A stretch of 64,000 bases of DNA from Tenebrio molitor (lineage: Eukaryota; Arthropoda; Insecta; Coleoptera; Tenebrionidae), in the NCBI RefSeq assembly GCF_963966145.1, contig NC_091047.1, forward strand, positions 16,988,001 to 17,052,000, written 5' to 3'. Within the stretch, counting starts at the first letter, position 1; the number at the start of each line of letters is the position of its first letter. The notes below the pieces were generated by a model. The model ran no database searches. It was not told where the DNA came from and saw only the letters and a list, made by a program, of their open reading frames with translations. Below are positions 9,412 through 18,366 of the stretch, piece by piece. The translations under genes and the position numbers were made by a program.

Positions 9412-12400
9412 TTAACTGTACATAGAGGCCATGGGTAAAACACACACTTTGTTTATTGAGCGGGTCACTTCACCTTTTGAAGTTTTTAAAGTCACCACAC
9501 GCACACAACCATCCTTTCCTGGGTGTAGGTGAACGACACGTGCCAAGCGCCATTGAAGGGGTGGTGAATTGTCTTCCTTGATGACCGCTAACTCGCCCAC
9601 TTCGATGTTTGGAAGACGCTGGTTCCACTTACGGCGGGGATGTAATTGCGTCAGGTAGTCCACGGACCACCTTTTCCAAAAATGCTGCCGAAGTTGTTCC
9701 ACATATTGCCATCGAGACAGCCGGTTGATGGGCAAAGGCGTTACGTCATGCTCCACGGGGGCAGTGAGCAGATCACCTATTAAGAAGTGGCTTGGGGAAA
9801 GGGCGATTAGGTCATTGGGGTCGTTGGAGATGGGTGTCAAAGGACGTGAATTCAGGCAGGCTTCGATCTGTGTTAATACCGTGTGCATCTCCTCATATGT
9901 TAGTGATGTCAGACCAATCACTCTTTTAAGGTGTGACTTTACGGACCGGATACCTGCCTCCCATATCCCACCGTGATGGGGACTATGGGGAGGAATGAAA
10001 TGCCACCGGACCGTACGATCGGCTAGCCGGTCAATTACATCTCGTTCGAATTTTTGCGACTTTAACATTTCGCCAAGTTCGGATAATTCATTACGAGCAC
10101 CCACAAAATTCGTTCCGTTGTCCGAATATAAATTTGCAACGTGCCCGCGACGAGATATGAAGCGTTTGAGAGCGCCCAAAAACGATTGAGAACTCAAATC
10201 TCCGACGAGCTCTAAATGTAACGCTTTGGTCGCAAAGCATACAAACAGGGCGATATAACCCTTTACCGTCCTTTTGCCTCTACCTCGACCCTCTTTCAGG
10301 TACACTGGACCGCCAAAGTCAACGCCGCTGTTGAGAAAAGGTCGGGCCGGTTGAACGCGATCTTTGGGCAAATCACCCATTAATTGAGACGATGTCGTCG
10401 GGTTTGCTCGGAAGCATTTGAGGCAATTGTGAATGATTCGCCGCACCACGGAGCGCCCCGACATGGGCCAGTACCTTTGTCGCAGAGAGGCCAATGTAGC
10501 CTGAGGGCCGGCATGCAATAATGAGATGTGCTCCGATTGAACGATTAATTCGGTGATTTCGCACTTAGGTAACACTATTGGGTGCTTAACGTCCGAATGA
10601 GCGCCGGAATTTCTTAAACGACCTCCGACACGTATGAGTCCGCTATCGTCGAGGAAAGGGTTGAGTGATATCAGACGACTTTTCTTGCTGACTTGACGAC
10701 CGCCCTCGAGTTCTTTGATTTCGGTACTAAACGCTTGATGCTGTACGTTTTTCAGGATGATAAGCATTGATCTTTGTAATTCAGATACTTTCAAGGGACC
10801 GGTGTGCTTTGTGATGGGCTTTCGACAGTTTTCCGCGAATCGTAAACAGTACGACAACACGCGTTGTAGTTTGCGCAACGATGAAAATCGAGTAAAAAAA
10901 TCTGGTGGTAACATTTTCTCGGAAGTTATCGCGACAGCAACCACACGTCGTTGTTCCGGCAACTCCTGATCGTTGGCGAAGTTTGGATTCGTCTGACAGT
11001 ACTTCGGCCAATGCTGTGCCTCGTTTGACAACCAGGATGGCCCGTGCCACCATAATGGAGAATCAATCAATTCGCGGGGTGAACAGCCTCGCGAGATTAT
11101 GTCCGCAGGATTGTCTTTGGTGTTGACGTAACTCCAGACGCAATTTTTTGTTAAAACCTGAATCTCGGAAACACGGTTTGCGACGAACGTTTTCCAAGTC
11201 GCTGGCTCGGCCGCTAACCACGACAAAACGATTTGAGAATCCGTCCAACAGCATGTCTTCGCGATGGGCAAATTCAAAGATTGTCTTAGGCTAGCAATTA
11301 ACTTTGATAGCAACAACGCCCCGCAGAGCTCCAAGCGAGGGAGAGTTATTGTCTTGAGGGGTGCCACTCGAGATTTAGCGCAAAGTAACCGGGTTTGATG
11401 GGGTGTCGCGGTGTTTAAGGATCTGATATAGATGCATGCTCCGTAAGCGCGTTCGGATGCATCGCAAAAACCGTGGAGTTCGAATCCAATGGGATTCTGA
11501 TTCGAAGTTACCTGCCGAGGAATCTCCAACTGATTCAATTCAGGTAAGCCGGCAATGAATGAATCCCAGGTAGTCAGGATCCTTATTGGGACGGACTCAT
11601 CCCACCCAACATTTAACGACCATAGCGATTGGATCATTAATTTTGCAATTAGGATGACCGGACCCACAAGACCGAGAGGGTCAAAAATCTGCGCGGTGAT
11701 TGATAAGATTCGTCGCTTGGTTACCCGATTTCCTGACTGGATCTGACATATGGAATATTTTAACGCGTCATGTGTGCAATTCCATAATAGACCTAATGTT
11801 TTGGAGTCGCCATGTTTATCGAAATTCACCATGACTTCATTTTCACTTAACGTGGGCAATAGCTCGGGGCAATTTGATGCCCATTTGTTTAACGGGAAAC
11901 AGCCTTTGTCAAGGATTGCCACTATATTGTCGCGTAACGCGCGCGCTTCGCGGACCGTTTTTGCTCCAGTTAGCAGGTCGTCCACATACGTGTCCTGCAT
12001 GATTGACCGCTGAGCTTCGGGATTATTTGAGCCTTCTTCCAGCGCTACCTGTTGTATGCATCGCGTAGCCAGGTAGGACGATGACGCCATGCCGTAGGTA
12101 ACCGTGTTAAGCTCGTAAACTTGAACCGGATGGGACGGGTCGCGACGCCATAAAATTCGTTGGTACTTTCTGTCCTCTTTGTCCAATTGTATTTGCCGAT
12201 ACATTTTTGTTATATCCGCGGATATCACGATGTTATGCAACCTAAAACGCGTAATGATGGCAAAGAGATCCTGTTGTACCACCGGACCTACCATTAATTT
12301 GTCGTTTAGACTGACACCGTTAGAGGTTTTGGCCGATGCGTCAAAGACTACGCGCAATTTGGTGGAAACACTGGACTCTTTTACTACCGAGTGATGAGGT

Positions 12401-14598
12401 AAAAAATACCCGTCGTTGGAGAACATTTCGCGATCTTCAATTGTTACCCGTGACATGTGATGCAAAGATTGATATTCGTCCAAGAACAATTGATAGGAAA
12501 CGCGCAAATCCGGAGATCTTTTTAATCGTCTTTCAAGACCGTGTAACCTTTTCAAAGCGATGTCATAAGACGACCCTAACTGTTTTGAATTGTCTTTGAA
12601 TGGTAGTCTGACTGTGAATCGGCCGTCATTGTCGCGTTTGACGGTGGAGATGAAATGTGTCTCACACGCTCGTTCAGCGGAAGTTAGCGATTTGTGAACC
12701 GGAGTTTCCTCAATTTCCCAAAATTTCGCAATTCGAGCGTCGAGAGGATTCACTGCGCTGGTTACGACGTGTAAATTCGTCACGGAATTTTGCGGAAGTT
12801 TGGCAGGTAGACGCATTGCGCCCCCGGCTATCCATCCCAGGTGGGTCTTTTGGAAAACCGGGTGCACTTTGGTGGCCTTGATTTGACCGACACAGAGGAG
12901 GTCCCAAAAGATTCCAGCACCGATTAGAATATCTATGGGACCGGAACGATGAAATTGCGGATCCGCTAGCTTGATGTTATTTGGGATTTGGAGGAGACTT
13001 GCATTTATCGATTCCGCCGGCACTGAATGAGTTATGATCGGTACTACAAGACAATTCAAGTTAGCACCGAACGCATTGTGAGATGATTTGACTTGCAGAC
13101 TGGCGATTTTATTGACAATGCTGCCGTTAGCATTACCAATTCCGGTGACGCGGATGTTGGTTTCTTTCGAATTGACCCTTAAACGTTTGCAAGTTTCGAC
13201 CGTTACGAAGTTGGATTGAGACCCAACATCAATCAATGCGCGACACGATTGATATTGGCCGGTGTTGTCTCGTACGAGAATGACTGCTGTTGATAAAAGT
13301 ACCTGCGATTCGTAACTATGACAGTGATGGTTAGCTACGATCGGGGTGTCTTCAGCCGCGTTCGTTGTCACAGGTGCTGCGGGTTCCGTCAAATGGAGCA
13401 ATGAGTTGTGCATTTTATTACAAATTTTACAAACTCCTGACTTGCATTGGGACGCGGAATGTGAGGTGCTCCTCAAGCAATTGAAACATAATTTTAATCT
13501 TTTGACTTCGGCGATCCGAGCCGAAACGGACAAATTTAAAAATTGTTTGCATTGATACATAAAATGGTTTTGATTGCACAACTTGCACGAGGGTTGTTGC
13601 GTAGCCAAGTTGGAGGAAGATCTCGTGAACGGCGCTTTTGATTTCTGTTGCGGATTTGACTTGGATTGAACGTCACGGTTCTTTTCGGGGTTTTTGTGAA
13701 ATTGGATCGCTTCCCACACGCGACAGCGATCCTTGAGGTATGCGTACATGTCCTTTAGCGTTGGCATCGTTTTTTTGTTGGTTGTTTCCCATTCCCGCAT
13801 GGTAAATGCATCTAATTTTAATTCAATTAAATGGATTATTAGAAGATCCCATGTTTCCGTCGGCGCATCTAACGTTTTTAACACTTTCAAGTGCAAATCT
13901 ACCTTGTCGATAAGTTGCCTCAGAGACGCGGGAGAATCTTTTGTGACGTTGGGTAAATCGAATAACGCGCGAATATGATTTTTTATGATCAAACGTTGAT
14001 CGTCATACCTTTCTTTCAGCAAAGCAATCGCGATTGGATAATTTTCGGTGGTGATACCTAAAGATTTTATCACGCTGCTGGCTTCTCCTGTGACGCACGA
14101 ATTTAAATACTGAAATTTCTGTATCGGCGACAAAGATGCGTTGCTGTGAATTAGCGAATCAAACCTCTGATAAAATGAGAGCCACTGCTCCCAGCTTCCG
14201 TCGAAAGAAGGTAGACTCATAGTCGGAAGCGCTACCTGTACGAAGTTCGGATTCGTAACCGATATATTCGAATGATGAGTGCTTCCGTTTGGCGTTTCCG
14301 ATTTCGCGGCGTCCAGAATTTTGTTGACGCGAACCGCCGCTGCGATAAAATTGTTTTCGAACTCTTCGCGATAGTCGACCTGCTCGTCTACAGCATCTTC
14401 TTCAACGTGAGATTCGATTTGTTTTTGGACGCTGTCAAATTCGCTCTCTAAGCTTTTAAATTTCTCAAATTTCATTTTTAGTTGATCAAAATTCGGATTT
14501 TCTTGGTTGAGCTCGTCGACCATCGAAACAAATTTTGTGAGGCGGGCCTTCAATGCCCCTCTGGATTTGATTAATGCAGCTAATGATAGCTCAGGCAT
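9412..14598 (-). CDS. BEL/Pao polyprotein (Gag-PR-RT-RH-IN), intact frame
   Basis: 1728 residues with no internal stop. An amino coiled region is followed by a DUF1759-like capsid part (about 125-280). Three Cys/His knuckles lie at about 336-395 (CKLCNQNHFMYQC, CFNCLRSTSHSASQC, CKICNKMH). The protease region has ALIDVGSQSNFVT at about 455, where the usual Ser/Thr after the catalytic Asp is Val. Pao-type RT has the YVDDLLTGA box at about 870, and RNase H starts with CDASERAYG at about 1045. The integrase zinc region precedes the core residues Asp in VDFGGPV (1427), Asp in SDNGTNFVG (1491) and Glu in IWEAGIRS (1547). A DUF5641-like tail closes it. There is no env frame. Apart from the DVG protease motif it looks able to encode a full set of enzymes. 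Confidence 0.93.
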   Translation of the reverse strand: MPELSLAALIKSRGALKARLTKFVSMVDELNQENPNFDQLKMKFEKFKSLESEFDSVQKQIESHVEEDAVDEQVDYREEFENNFIAAAVRVNKILDAAKSETPNGSTHHSNISVTNPNFVQVALPTMSLPSFDGSWEQWLSFYQRFDSLIHSNASLSPIQKFQYLNSCVTGEASSVIKSLGITTENYPIAIALLKERYDDQRLIIKNHIRALFDLPNVTKDSPASLRQLIDKVDLHLKVLKTLDAPTETWDLLIIHLIELKLDAFTMREWETTNKKTMPTLKDMYAYLKDRCRVWEAIQFHKNPEKNRDVQSKSNPQQKSKAPFTRSSSNLATQQPSCKLCNQNHFMYQCKQFLNLSVSARIAEVKRLKLCFNCLRSTSHSASQCKSGVCKICNKMHNSLLHLTEPAAPVTTNAAEDTPIVANHHCHSYESQVLLSTAVILVRDNTGQYQSCRALIDVGSQSNFVTVETCKRLRVNSKETNIRVTGIGNANGSIVNKIASLQVKSSHNAFGANLNCLVVPIITHSVPAESINASLLQIPNNIKLADPQFHRSGPIDILIGAGIFWDLLCVGQIKATKVHPVFQKTHLGWIAGGAMRLPAKLPQNSVTNLHVVTSAVNPLDARIAKFWEIEETPVHKSLTSAERACETHFISTVKRDNDGRFTVRLPFKDNSKQLGSSYDIALKRLHGLERRLKRSPDLRVSYQLFLDEYQSLHHMSRVTIEDREMFSNDGYFLPHHSVVKESSVSTKLRVVFDASAKTSNGVSLNDKLMVGPVVQQDLFAIITRFRLHNIVISADITKMYRQIQLDKEDRKYQRILWRRDPSHPVQVYELNTVTYGMASSSYLATRCIQQVALEEGSNNPEAQRSIMQDTYVDDLLTGAKTVREARALRDNIVAILDKGCFPLNKWASNCPELLPTLSENEVMVNFDKHGDSKTLGLLWNCTHDALKYSICQIQSGNRVTKRRILSITAQIFDPLGLVGPVILIAKLMIQSLWSLNVGWDESVPIRILTTWDSFIAGLPELNQLEIPRQVTSNQNPIGFELHGFCDASERAYGACIYIRSLNTATPHQTRLLCAKSRVAPLKTITLPRLELCGALLLSKLIASLRQSLNLPIAKTCCWTDSQIVLSWLAAEPATWKTFVANRVSEIQVLTKNCVWSYVNTKDNPADIISRGCSPRELIDSPLWWHGPSWLSNEAQHWPKYCQTNPNFANDQELPEQRRVVAVAITSEKMLPPDFFTRFSSLRKLQRVLSYCLRFAENCRKPITKHTGPLKVSELQRSMLIILKNVQHQAFSTEIKELEGGRQVSKKSRLISLNPFLDDSGLIRVGGRLRNSGAHSDVKHPIVLPKCEITELIVQSEHISLLHAGPQATLASLRQRYWPMSGRSVVRRIIHNCLKCFRANPTTSSQLMGDLPKDRVQPARPFLNSGVDFGGPVYLKEGRGRGKRTVKGYIALFVCFATKALHLELVGDLSSQSFLGALKRFISRRGHVANLYSDNGTNFVGARNELSELGEMLKSQKFERDVIDRLADRTVRWHFIPPHSPHHGGIWEAGIRSVKSHLKRVIGLTSLTYEEMHTVLTQIEACLNSRPLTPISNDPNDLIALSPSHFLIGDLLTAPVEHDVTPLPINRLSRWQYVEQLRQHFWKRWSVDYLTQLHPRRKWNQRLPNIEVGELAVIKEDNSPPLQWRLARVVHLHPGKDGCVRVVTLKTSKGEVTRSINKVCVLPMASMYS

Positions 14599-14927
14599 TT
14601 TGAAAGTTATGTACGAACGTTATGTAATGTAACCAACCGCCTTAATGACTAAATTCGTTCTGACTAAACGATGGTTTTTACTTCAAACCGCAATTTGAGG
14701 TATGCACACAATTTGGAAGGTTGGTGAGTGATAAGAAATGTGGATGAGAAGGAAGCCACTGACCTGCACTTTCCTTTGCTCTACGGGGGGTGTCGTCGCT
14801 GCCTCGGGAACCTCTGGGCCTGCAGATGGATTCGTCGCAATCTCGATTACGATCCTGGTTCGCTGCGAGGGCGCTCGATTGTTGCACTGGAGTTTGATTG
14901 CACTGAAGCACTACTTTTTGATACACA

Positions 14928-14944
14928 TCCGGCTCGAAGGACCA
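14928..14944 (-). other. BEL/Pao primer-binding site, tRNA-Tyr type
   Basis: On the minus strand the sequence is TGGTCCTTCGAGCCGGA, five bases after the 5' LTR. Its complement ends CGAAGGACCA, which matches the 3' end of an insect tRNA-Tyr as I remember it (that tRNA starts CCTTCGA, pairing with TCGAAGG). The match to a tRNA 3' end including CCA is plain; the tyrosine assignment is from memory. Confidence 0.7.
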
Positions 14945-14949
14945 AAAAA

Positions 14950-15377
14950 TGTTTCGGTTCAATTGCCTCCTACGAAGTTTGACGGATGTTTCCGCACCCA
15001 GGAGTTTGAACCTATGACACGCCAATTGCGTGTCCGGTAGGGTTTTCTTTTTACGCGTAGGGGTTTCGCACAATGTGGACCGTGATTTCAAAATGAGGAT
15101 AGATGCTTCAGATTAATGCAAAGATGTATTGGTGTTTCTGGTTCTACATTTGCTTATCAACTAACTTAAAACTAACGAAAATGTACAAAAGTGAATTCGC
15201 ACCCCCTCTCCGTCATGGGTAGTACGCTGGTGGTCTTTTGCAAGATGTGCATGAGCCAGATGGCGGGACTTTCCCACTATTGTGAAAGAGACCACCAACG
15301 TACCGGCACCGGGGATGATTGTCGACAGGAATATTGGAAGCGGCGTCATAAACTAAATTGGACCGGCCGCTCCAACA
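14950..15377 (-). repeat. BEL/Pao 5' LTR, intact
   Basis: 428 bp, TGTTTCGGTT...CTCCAACA on the plus strand. The ATCTT duplication follows at 15378-15382. It differs by one base from the split copy on the left. Confidence 0.93.
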
Positions 15378-15862
15378 ATCTTCATGATGTAAGAATTGAT
15401 ACAATGAACTGGCCAGCACGTAGTCCCGACTTAAACCCCATTGAGCATCTATGGGACGTTGTCGGTAAACAGGTTAGAGCGCGGCGTGGTGAGCTGGTGT
15501 CTCTTCAAGAGCTTCGAAGAGTCGTGCAAGAAGAACGGGATAATACGCCTCAAGAAGAAATTCAGCACTTAATCGAGTCAATGCCACGAAGGCTAGAAGC
15601 TGTCATAAGGGCAAGATGCGGGAATCCCAAATATTGAATTAAGTAGAGGCGTTCATGTTCCTTGTTTATTTATTTTTTATAATTGTATTTTTCTTTTCTG
15701 TTGTTAATGTGTTAATTGAAGCCTTTCAAATGACATCTTTGTTAGGTAGTATATTTTTAAGAACAGAATACAAGTAATGACATCATTTTTACTTAATTTT
15801 GTAAGAATGATTTTAGTATAATATTATTTTTCTTGGTGTCCCACTTTTTTCGCCGGTCAGTG

Positions 15863-16783
15863 TAGTATATTATGTTATGAGGAACAAAAATGTAGTTCTA
15901 ACCAATTTTGCTCCGAATACCATATGTATGTATACCTACTAATTTTTCTTCAAACCTTCATAACAAATTATTTAAGAAATGTTACGAAACTAGGTAGAAG
16001 ATTGGGTAGACTGATAAATTAATATAGCTCGTTTTGCAAAGCGTTACCATGACTATGACTAGTATAAACAACGCTGTGAACAAAATACGAAATAATTATC
16101 CGTCTGTTAACCCATTTTAGTTTGGATAGATTTTGTAGGTACTTACGTTTTGCAATAATGTACAAGTTTCTTGATTAAACCTTATTTATTCACTTCAGCT
16201 TTCAATATCTCACATTCAGACACGAATTTGTTACAATTTGAGGTAGGAATTTCAAATGATTTAGCTAGTTTACTTCATAGCCGCTCATCAGCGGAGATAA
16301 TAACTTACACAATTATGAATGTATTGAAATAGTATATTATTTAACGAGTTCATGTGTAAATTGGGCTGTCTATGGCATGAGTGGGCCAGTTTAAAACGCG
16401 AGTGAAACGAGCGTTTTAAAAGCCCACCAGTGCCATAAAAAGCCCAATTTACACACGAACGAGTTGAATACGACGTTTTTTTGTTCGACGAGCACCTTAA
16501 AGGCGCCAAATAGCTTAAAATAATTAAAATTAGTTATAATAAGTTGTGACATTTATCAAAATCCGTTCCTACAGGAGAAATTTCTCAAATTCAGACAGTG
16601 TCGAACAAAAAAGTACTTTACTTTCCGAGATGCGAGTACGAGTTTTAGTGCACAACATGTGTTTTATTAATCAAAATATAAAGCCGTGCTTGCTACGCTA
16701 GAAGGCAGTTACGACGGCCGCCACCATGGGCGCTGCTGTAACGTGTTTCGTTAACCACGCCTCCATGCACATAGCCTATACTC
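15863..16783. other. Intergenic DNA with one hairpin, no gene seen
   Basis: There is no supported coding region between the Tc1-type element and the next transposon. The only clear structure is the hairpin at 16342-16468. Confidence 0.5.
16342..16468. repeat. Nested imperfect hairpin
   Basis: TGTGTAAATTGGGCT on the left pairs with AGCCCAATTTACACA on the right. Inside it a second pair, GGGC(C)AGTTTAAAACGC against GCGTTTTAAAAGCCC, encloses the core GAGTGAAACGA. It has the same architecture as hairpins at 35.1, 51.1, 53.6 and 55.7 kb. Confidence 0.6.
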
Positions 16784-16959
16784 CACAAGAGGCTAAATAA
16801 CCCAGGACGATCCTTACCAATACGCATGCGTTAGTAACTTGGGTGCTTTGTTGTTACATGTACCGCATGGTACTGGGAGTATTAGATATATGGGTACTGT
16901 ACCGCGTGCTGTACGTAAGGCAAAGAACAGTAGATGAGTAGAACACAAACTAAAGATAT

Positions 16960-17308
16960 TGTGGCGACCTCTATCCGCGCACCTACCAAAAGAACAAGAA
17001 ACCGACCTTACCGACGAGCCACGACACCTAACAACCAAGAAGGGAAACGTCGCGCGTCGGCGCTATGAGGGAACACCCGTCGAGACGCTTTCGAAGGGTA
17101 TAAAAGACGTCGCGCCCCTAAACTCGCTCTCTCGTCGACCAACCAGCACAGCAACCGCTTCGACTACGTTTCGCTAACTTCGTTTTGTTATTTGTTATTC
17201 ATTTGTTACTTGTTTGTTATTCATCGTTATTTGTTATTGTTGTTATATTAAACTCAAATCACGCATCGAACCGTCTCATTCATTCCGGACCAACTAAAGT
17301 ACACCACA
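16960..17308 (+). repeat. Gypsy 5' LTR with TATA box
   Basis: 349 bp. It contains GGGTATAAAAGACG near 17096, a good core promoter for the element transcript. It matches the 3' LTR except for one base. Confidence 0.93.
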
Positions 17309-17421
17309 ATTGGTGACCCCGACGATCCGGAAGACCACGAGGCAACAACTTCCGATCCCCGACGTCCGAAACAACAAGAACACGTGGCAATTTGGTGAGT
17401 GCAACTAGTAGCAAGCAGACC

Positions 17422-18366
17422 ATGGCACCAACCGGCGACGAGCAAGCAAAAAGCGTAGAGCAGAAAATCGCAGAGCTCCAGCAACAGCTCAGCGAAGCCC
17501 AGAGCAAACTGAGGGAGAGAAGCGAACCCGCCGAAACCAGCGTCCCAAACAGGGAGATTGAAGAAGTCCGAACCGCAAGCATGAAGTTGCCAGCGTTCTG
17601 GCGCAGGGACCCCAAACTATGGTTCTCACAAATCGAGGCCCAATTTCACAGTCACCTCGTGAGATCGGATACGTCCAAGTATTACGCCGTCATCGCCGCC
17701 TTGGACTGTTCCACCCTGCAGCCCGTCTCGAACATCATCGCCAATCCGCCAGCGACCGGGAAATACGACGCCGTGAAGAAAACGCTCATCGACAGCTATT
17801 CGGACTCTAGAGAGCAACAAATCCGCAAACTCCTGAAAGAGCTCGACCTAGGCGACCGGAAACCTTCCGAGCTCCTGCGGGAGATGAAAACGCTCGCAAG
17901 TGACCACGTGGACGACCAAATGCTGCAGACGCTGTGGCTACATCGGCTACCTCTCAACGTCCAACTCCTCGTGTCAGCCAGCGATGGAGTTCCCCTAGAG
18001 AAGATGGCCAGCATCGCCGACAAACTTGTCGAAATCGTGTCCAACCGCGGGTCGCCATCTATCGCCGCCATCGCGAACGAGCCAGCACCACCAGCTGTGG
18101 CACCCCAAACCACGATCGCAGAGACTCTGAAAAGCCTACAAGAACAGATCACTGCGCTAACGACAACAGTCAAACAACTCGCGAACAGAGGGCGCTACCA
18201 CTCACAACAACGTCAACGGTCACAGTCAAGAAACCGAAACGACAACAATGAGGCTGACAAACAAAACCAGGTAGACAATGACATATGCTTCTACCACCGA
18301 CGCCATGGGAACCAAGCAAGAAAATGCACTACCCCTTGCAAGTTCGTCCCGAGCTCGGGAAACTAA
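17422..18366 (+). CDS. Gypsy Gag
   Basis: The first ATG in the open frame is at 17422 (MAPTGDEQ). The frame is open upstream but without ATG. The protein is 314 residues. It starts with a coiled-coil-prone Gln/Glu-rich stretch (KIAELQQQLSEAQSKLRE) and continues with the insect gypsy capsid region (PAFWRRDPKLWFSQIEAQF, as in DUF7041-type Gag). It ends in an atypical Cys/His cluster (CFYHRRHGNQARKCTTPC) in place of a standard CCHC knuckle. Capsid assembly and RNA packaging are the expected roles. The TAA stop at 18364 abuts the slippery heptamer that leads into pol. Confidence 0.88.
   Translation: MAPTGDEQAKSVEQKIAELQQQLSEAQSKLRERSEPAETSVPNREIEEVRTASMKLPAFWRRDPKLWFSQIEAQFHSHLVRSDTSKYYAVIAALDCSTLQPVSNIIANPPATGKYDAVKKTLIDSYSDSREQQIRKLLKELDLGDRKPSELLREMKTLASDHVDDQMLQTLWLHRLPLNVQLLVSASDGVPLEKMASIADKLVEIVSNRGSPSIAAIANEPAPPAVAPQTTIAETLKSLQEQITALTTTVKQLANRGRYHSQQRQRSQSRNRNDNNEADKQNQVDNDICFYHRRHGNQARKCTTPCKFVPSSGN
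18357..18363 (+). promoter_or_regulatory. Probable -1 ribosomal frameshift site (GGGAAAC)
   Basis: In the gag frame the end reads TCG GGA AAC TAA. The heptamer G GGA AAC fits the X XXY YYZ rule exactly and sits directly before the stop. Slipping back one base gives GGG AAA CTA AGC and enters the pol frame without a break. Pol lies in the -1 frame relative to gag, as this requires. A downstream stimulatory structure was not assessed. Confidence 0.8.

Larger units (their letters stand above)
5581..15377 (-). mobile_element. BEL/Pao LTR retrotransposon with copia insertion
   Basis: Two 428 bp LTRs, each starting TGTTTCGGTT and ending GCTCCAACA on the plus strand, bound the element. The target duplication ATCTT is at 5576-5580 and 15378-15382. 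The polyprotein is on the minus strand, so the right LTR is the 5' one. The primer-binding site is at 14928-14944 and a purine-rich tract lies beside the left LTR (minus-strand AAGGGCGGGA ending at 9185). The element is 9797 bp as it stands, and about 6.6 kb without the copia element that split its 3' LTR. I saw one base difference between the LTRs, so insertion was recent. Confidence 0.93.
4766..15637 (+). pseudogene. Tc1-type transposase, broken by stop, frameshifts and insertion
   Basis: The 5' part (4766-5284, possible start also at 4814) encodes a helix-turn-helix amino terminus (SIREAANSLGFARSSVHRA) and a GRRSTSARD linker, then the first catalytic Asp in FSDESRF. A TGA at 5282-5284 interrupts it. 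The frame shifts by about 5310, where IMVWGG and the strand leading to the second Asp are read in another frame. It shifts again near 5528, just before the HDNARPHTA catalytic segment. The BEL/Pao insertion follows at 5580. The 3' part resumes after 15382 with MNWPARSPDLNPIEHLWD, which carries the last acidic residue, and ends at the stop at 15637. Transposases of this family cut and paste at TA sites. This copy cannot be functional. Confidence 0.9.
4535..15862 (+). mobile_element. Tc1/mariner-type element, split by nested retrotransposons
   Basis: The left terminus CACTGACCGGCAAAAAAAGT begins at 4535; the right terminus ends at 15862 with ACTTTTTTCGCCGGTCAGTG, its inverted partner. A TA dinucleotide flanks each side (4533-4534 and 15863-15864), the target duplication expected for Tc1/mariner elements. 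Removing the BEL/Pao insertion and its 5 bp duplication leaves about 1526 bp, a usual size for the superfamily. The single gene is a broken transposase (4766-15637). Confidence 0.92.

Noticed and set aside
4209..16795. A still larger element enclosing the Tc1-type nest
   Set aside because: GTATAGGCTGTGTGCATGG near 4214 matches the inverse of sequence near 16762-16783, but the rest of the arms pair poorly and no target duplication was found; too weak to call.
18285..18356. Independent ATG start for gypsy pol at 18285
   Set aside because: The frame is open from there, but the GGGAAAC-TAA arrangement makes frameshifting from gag the simpler explanation.
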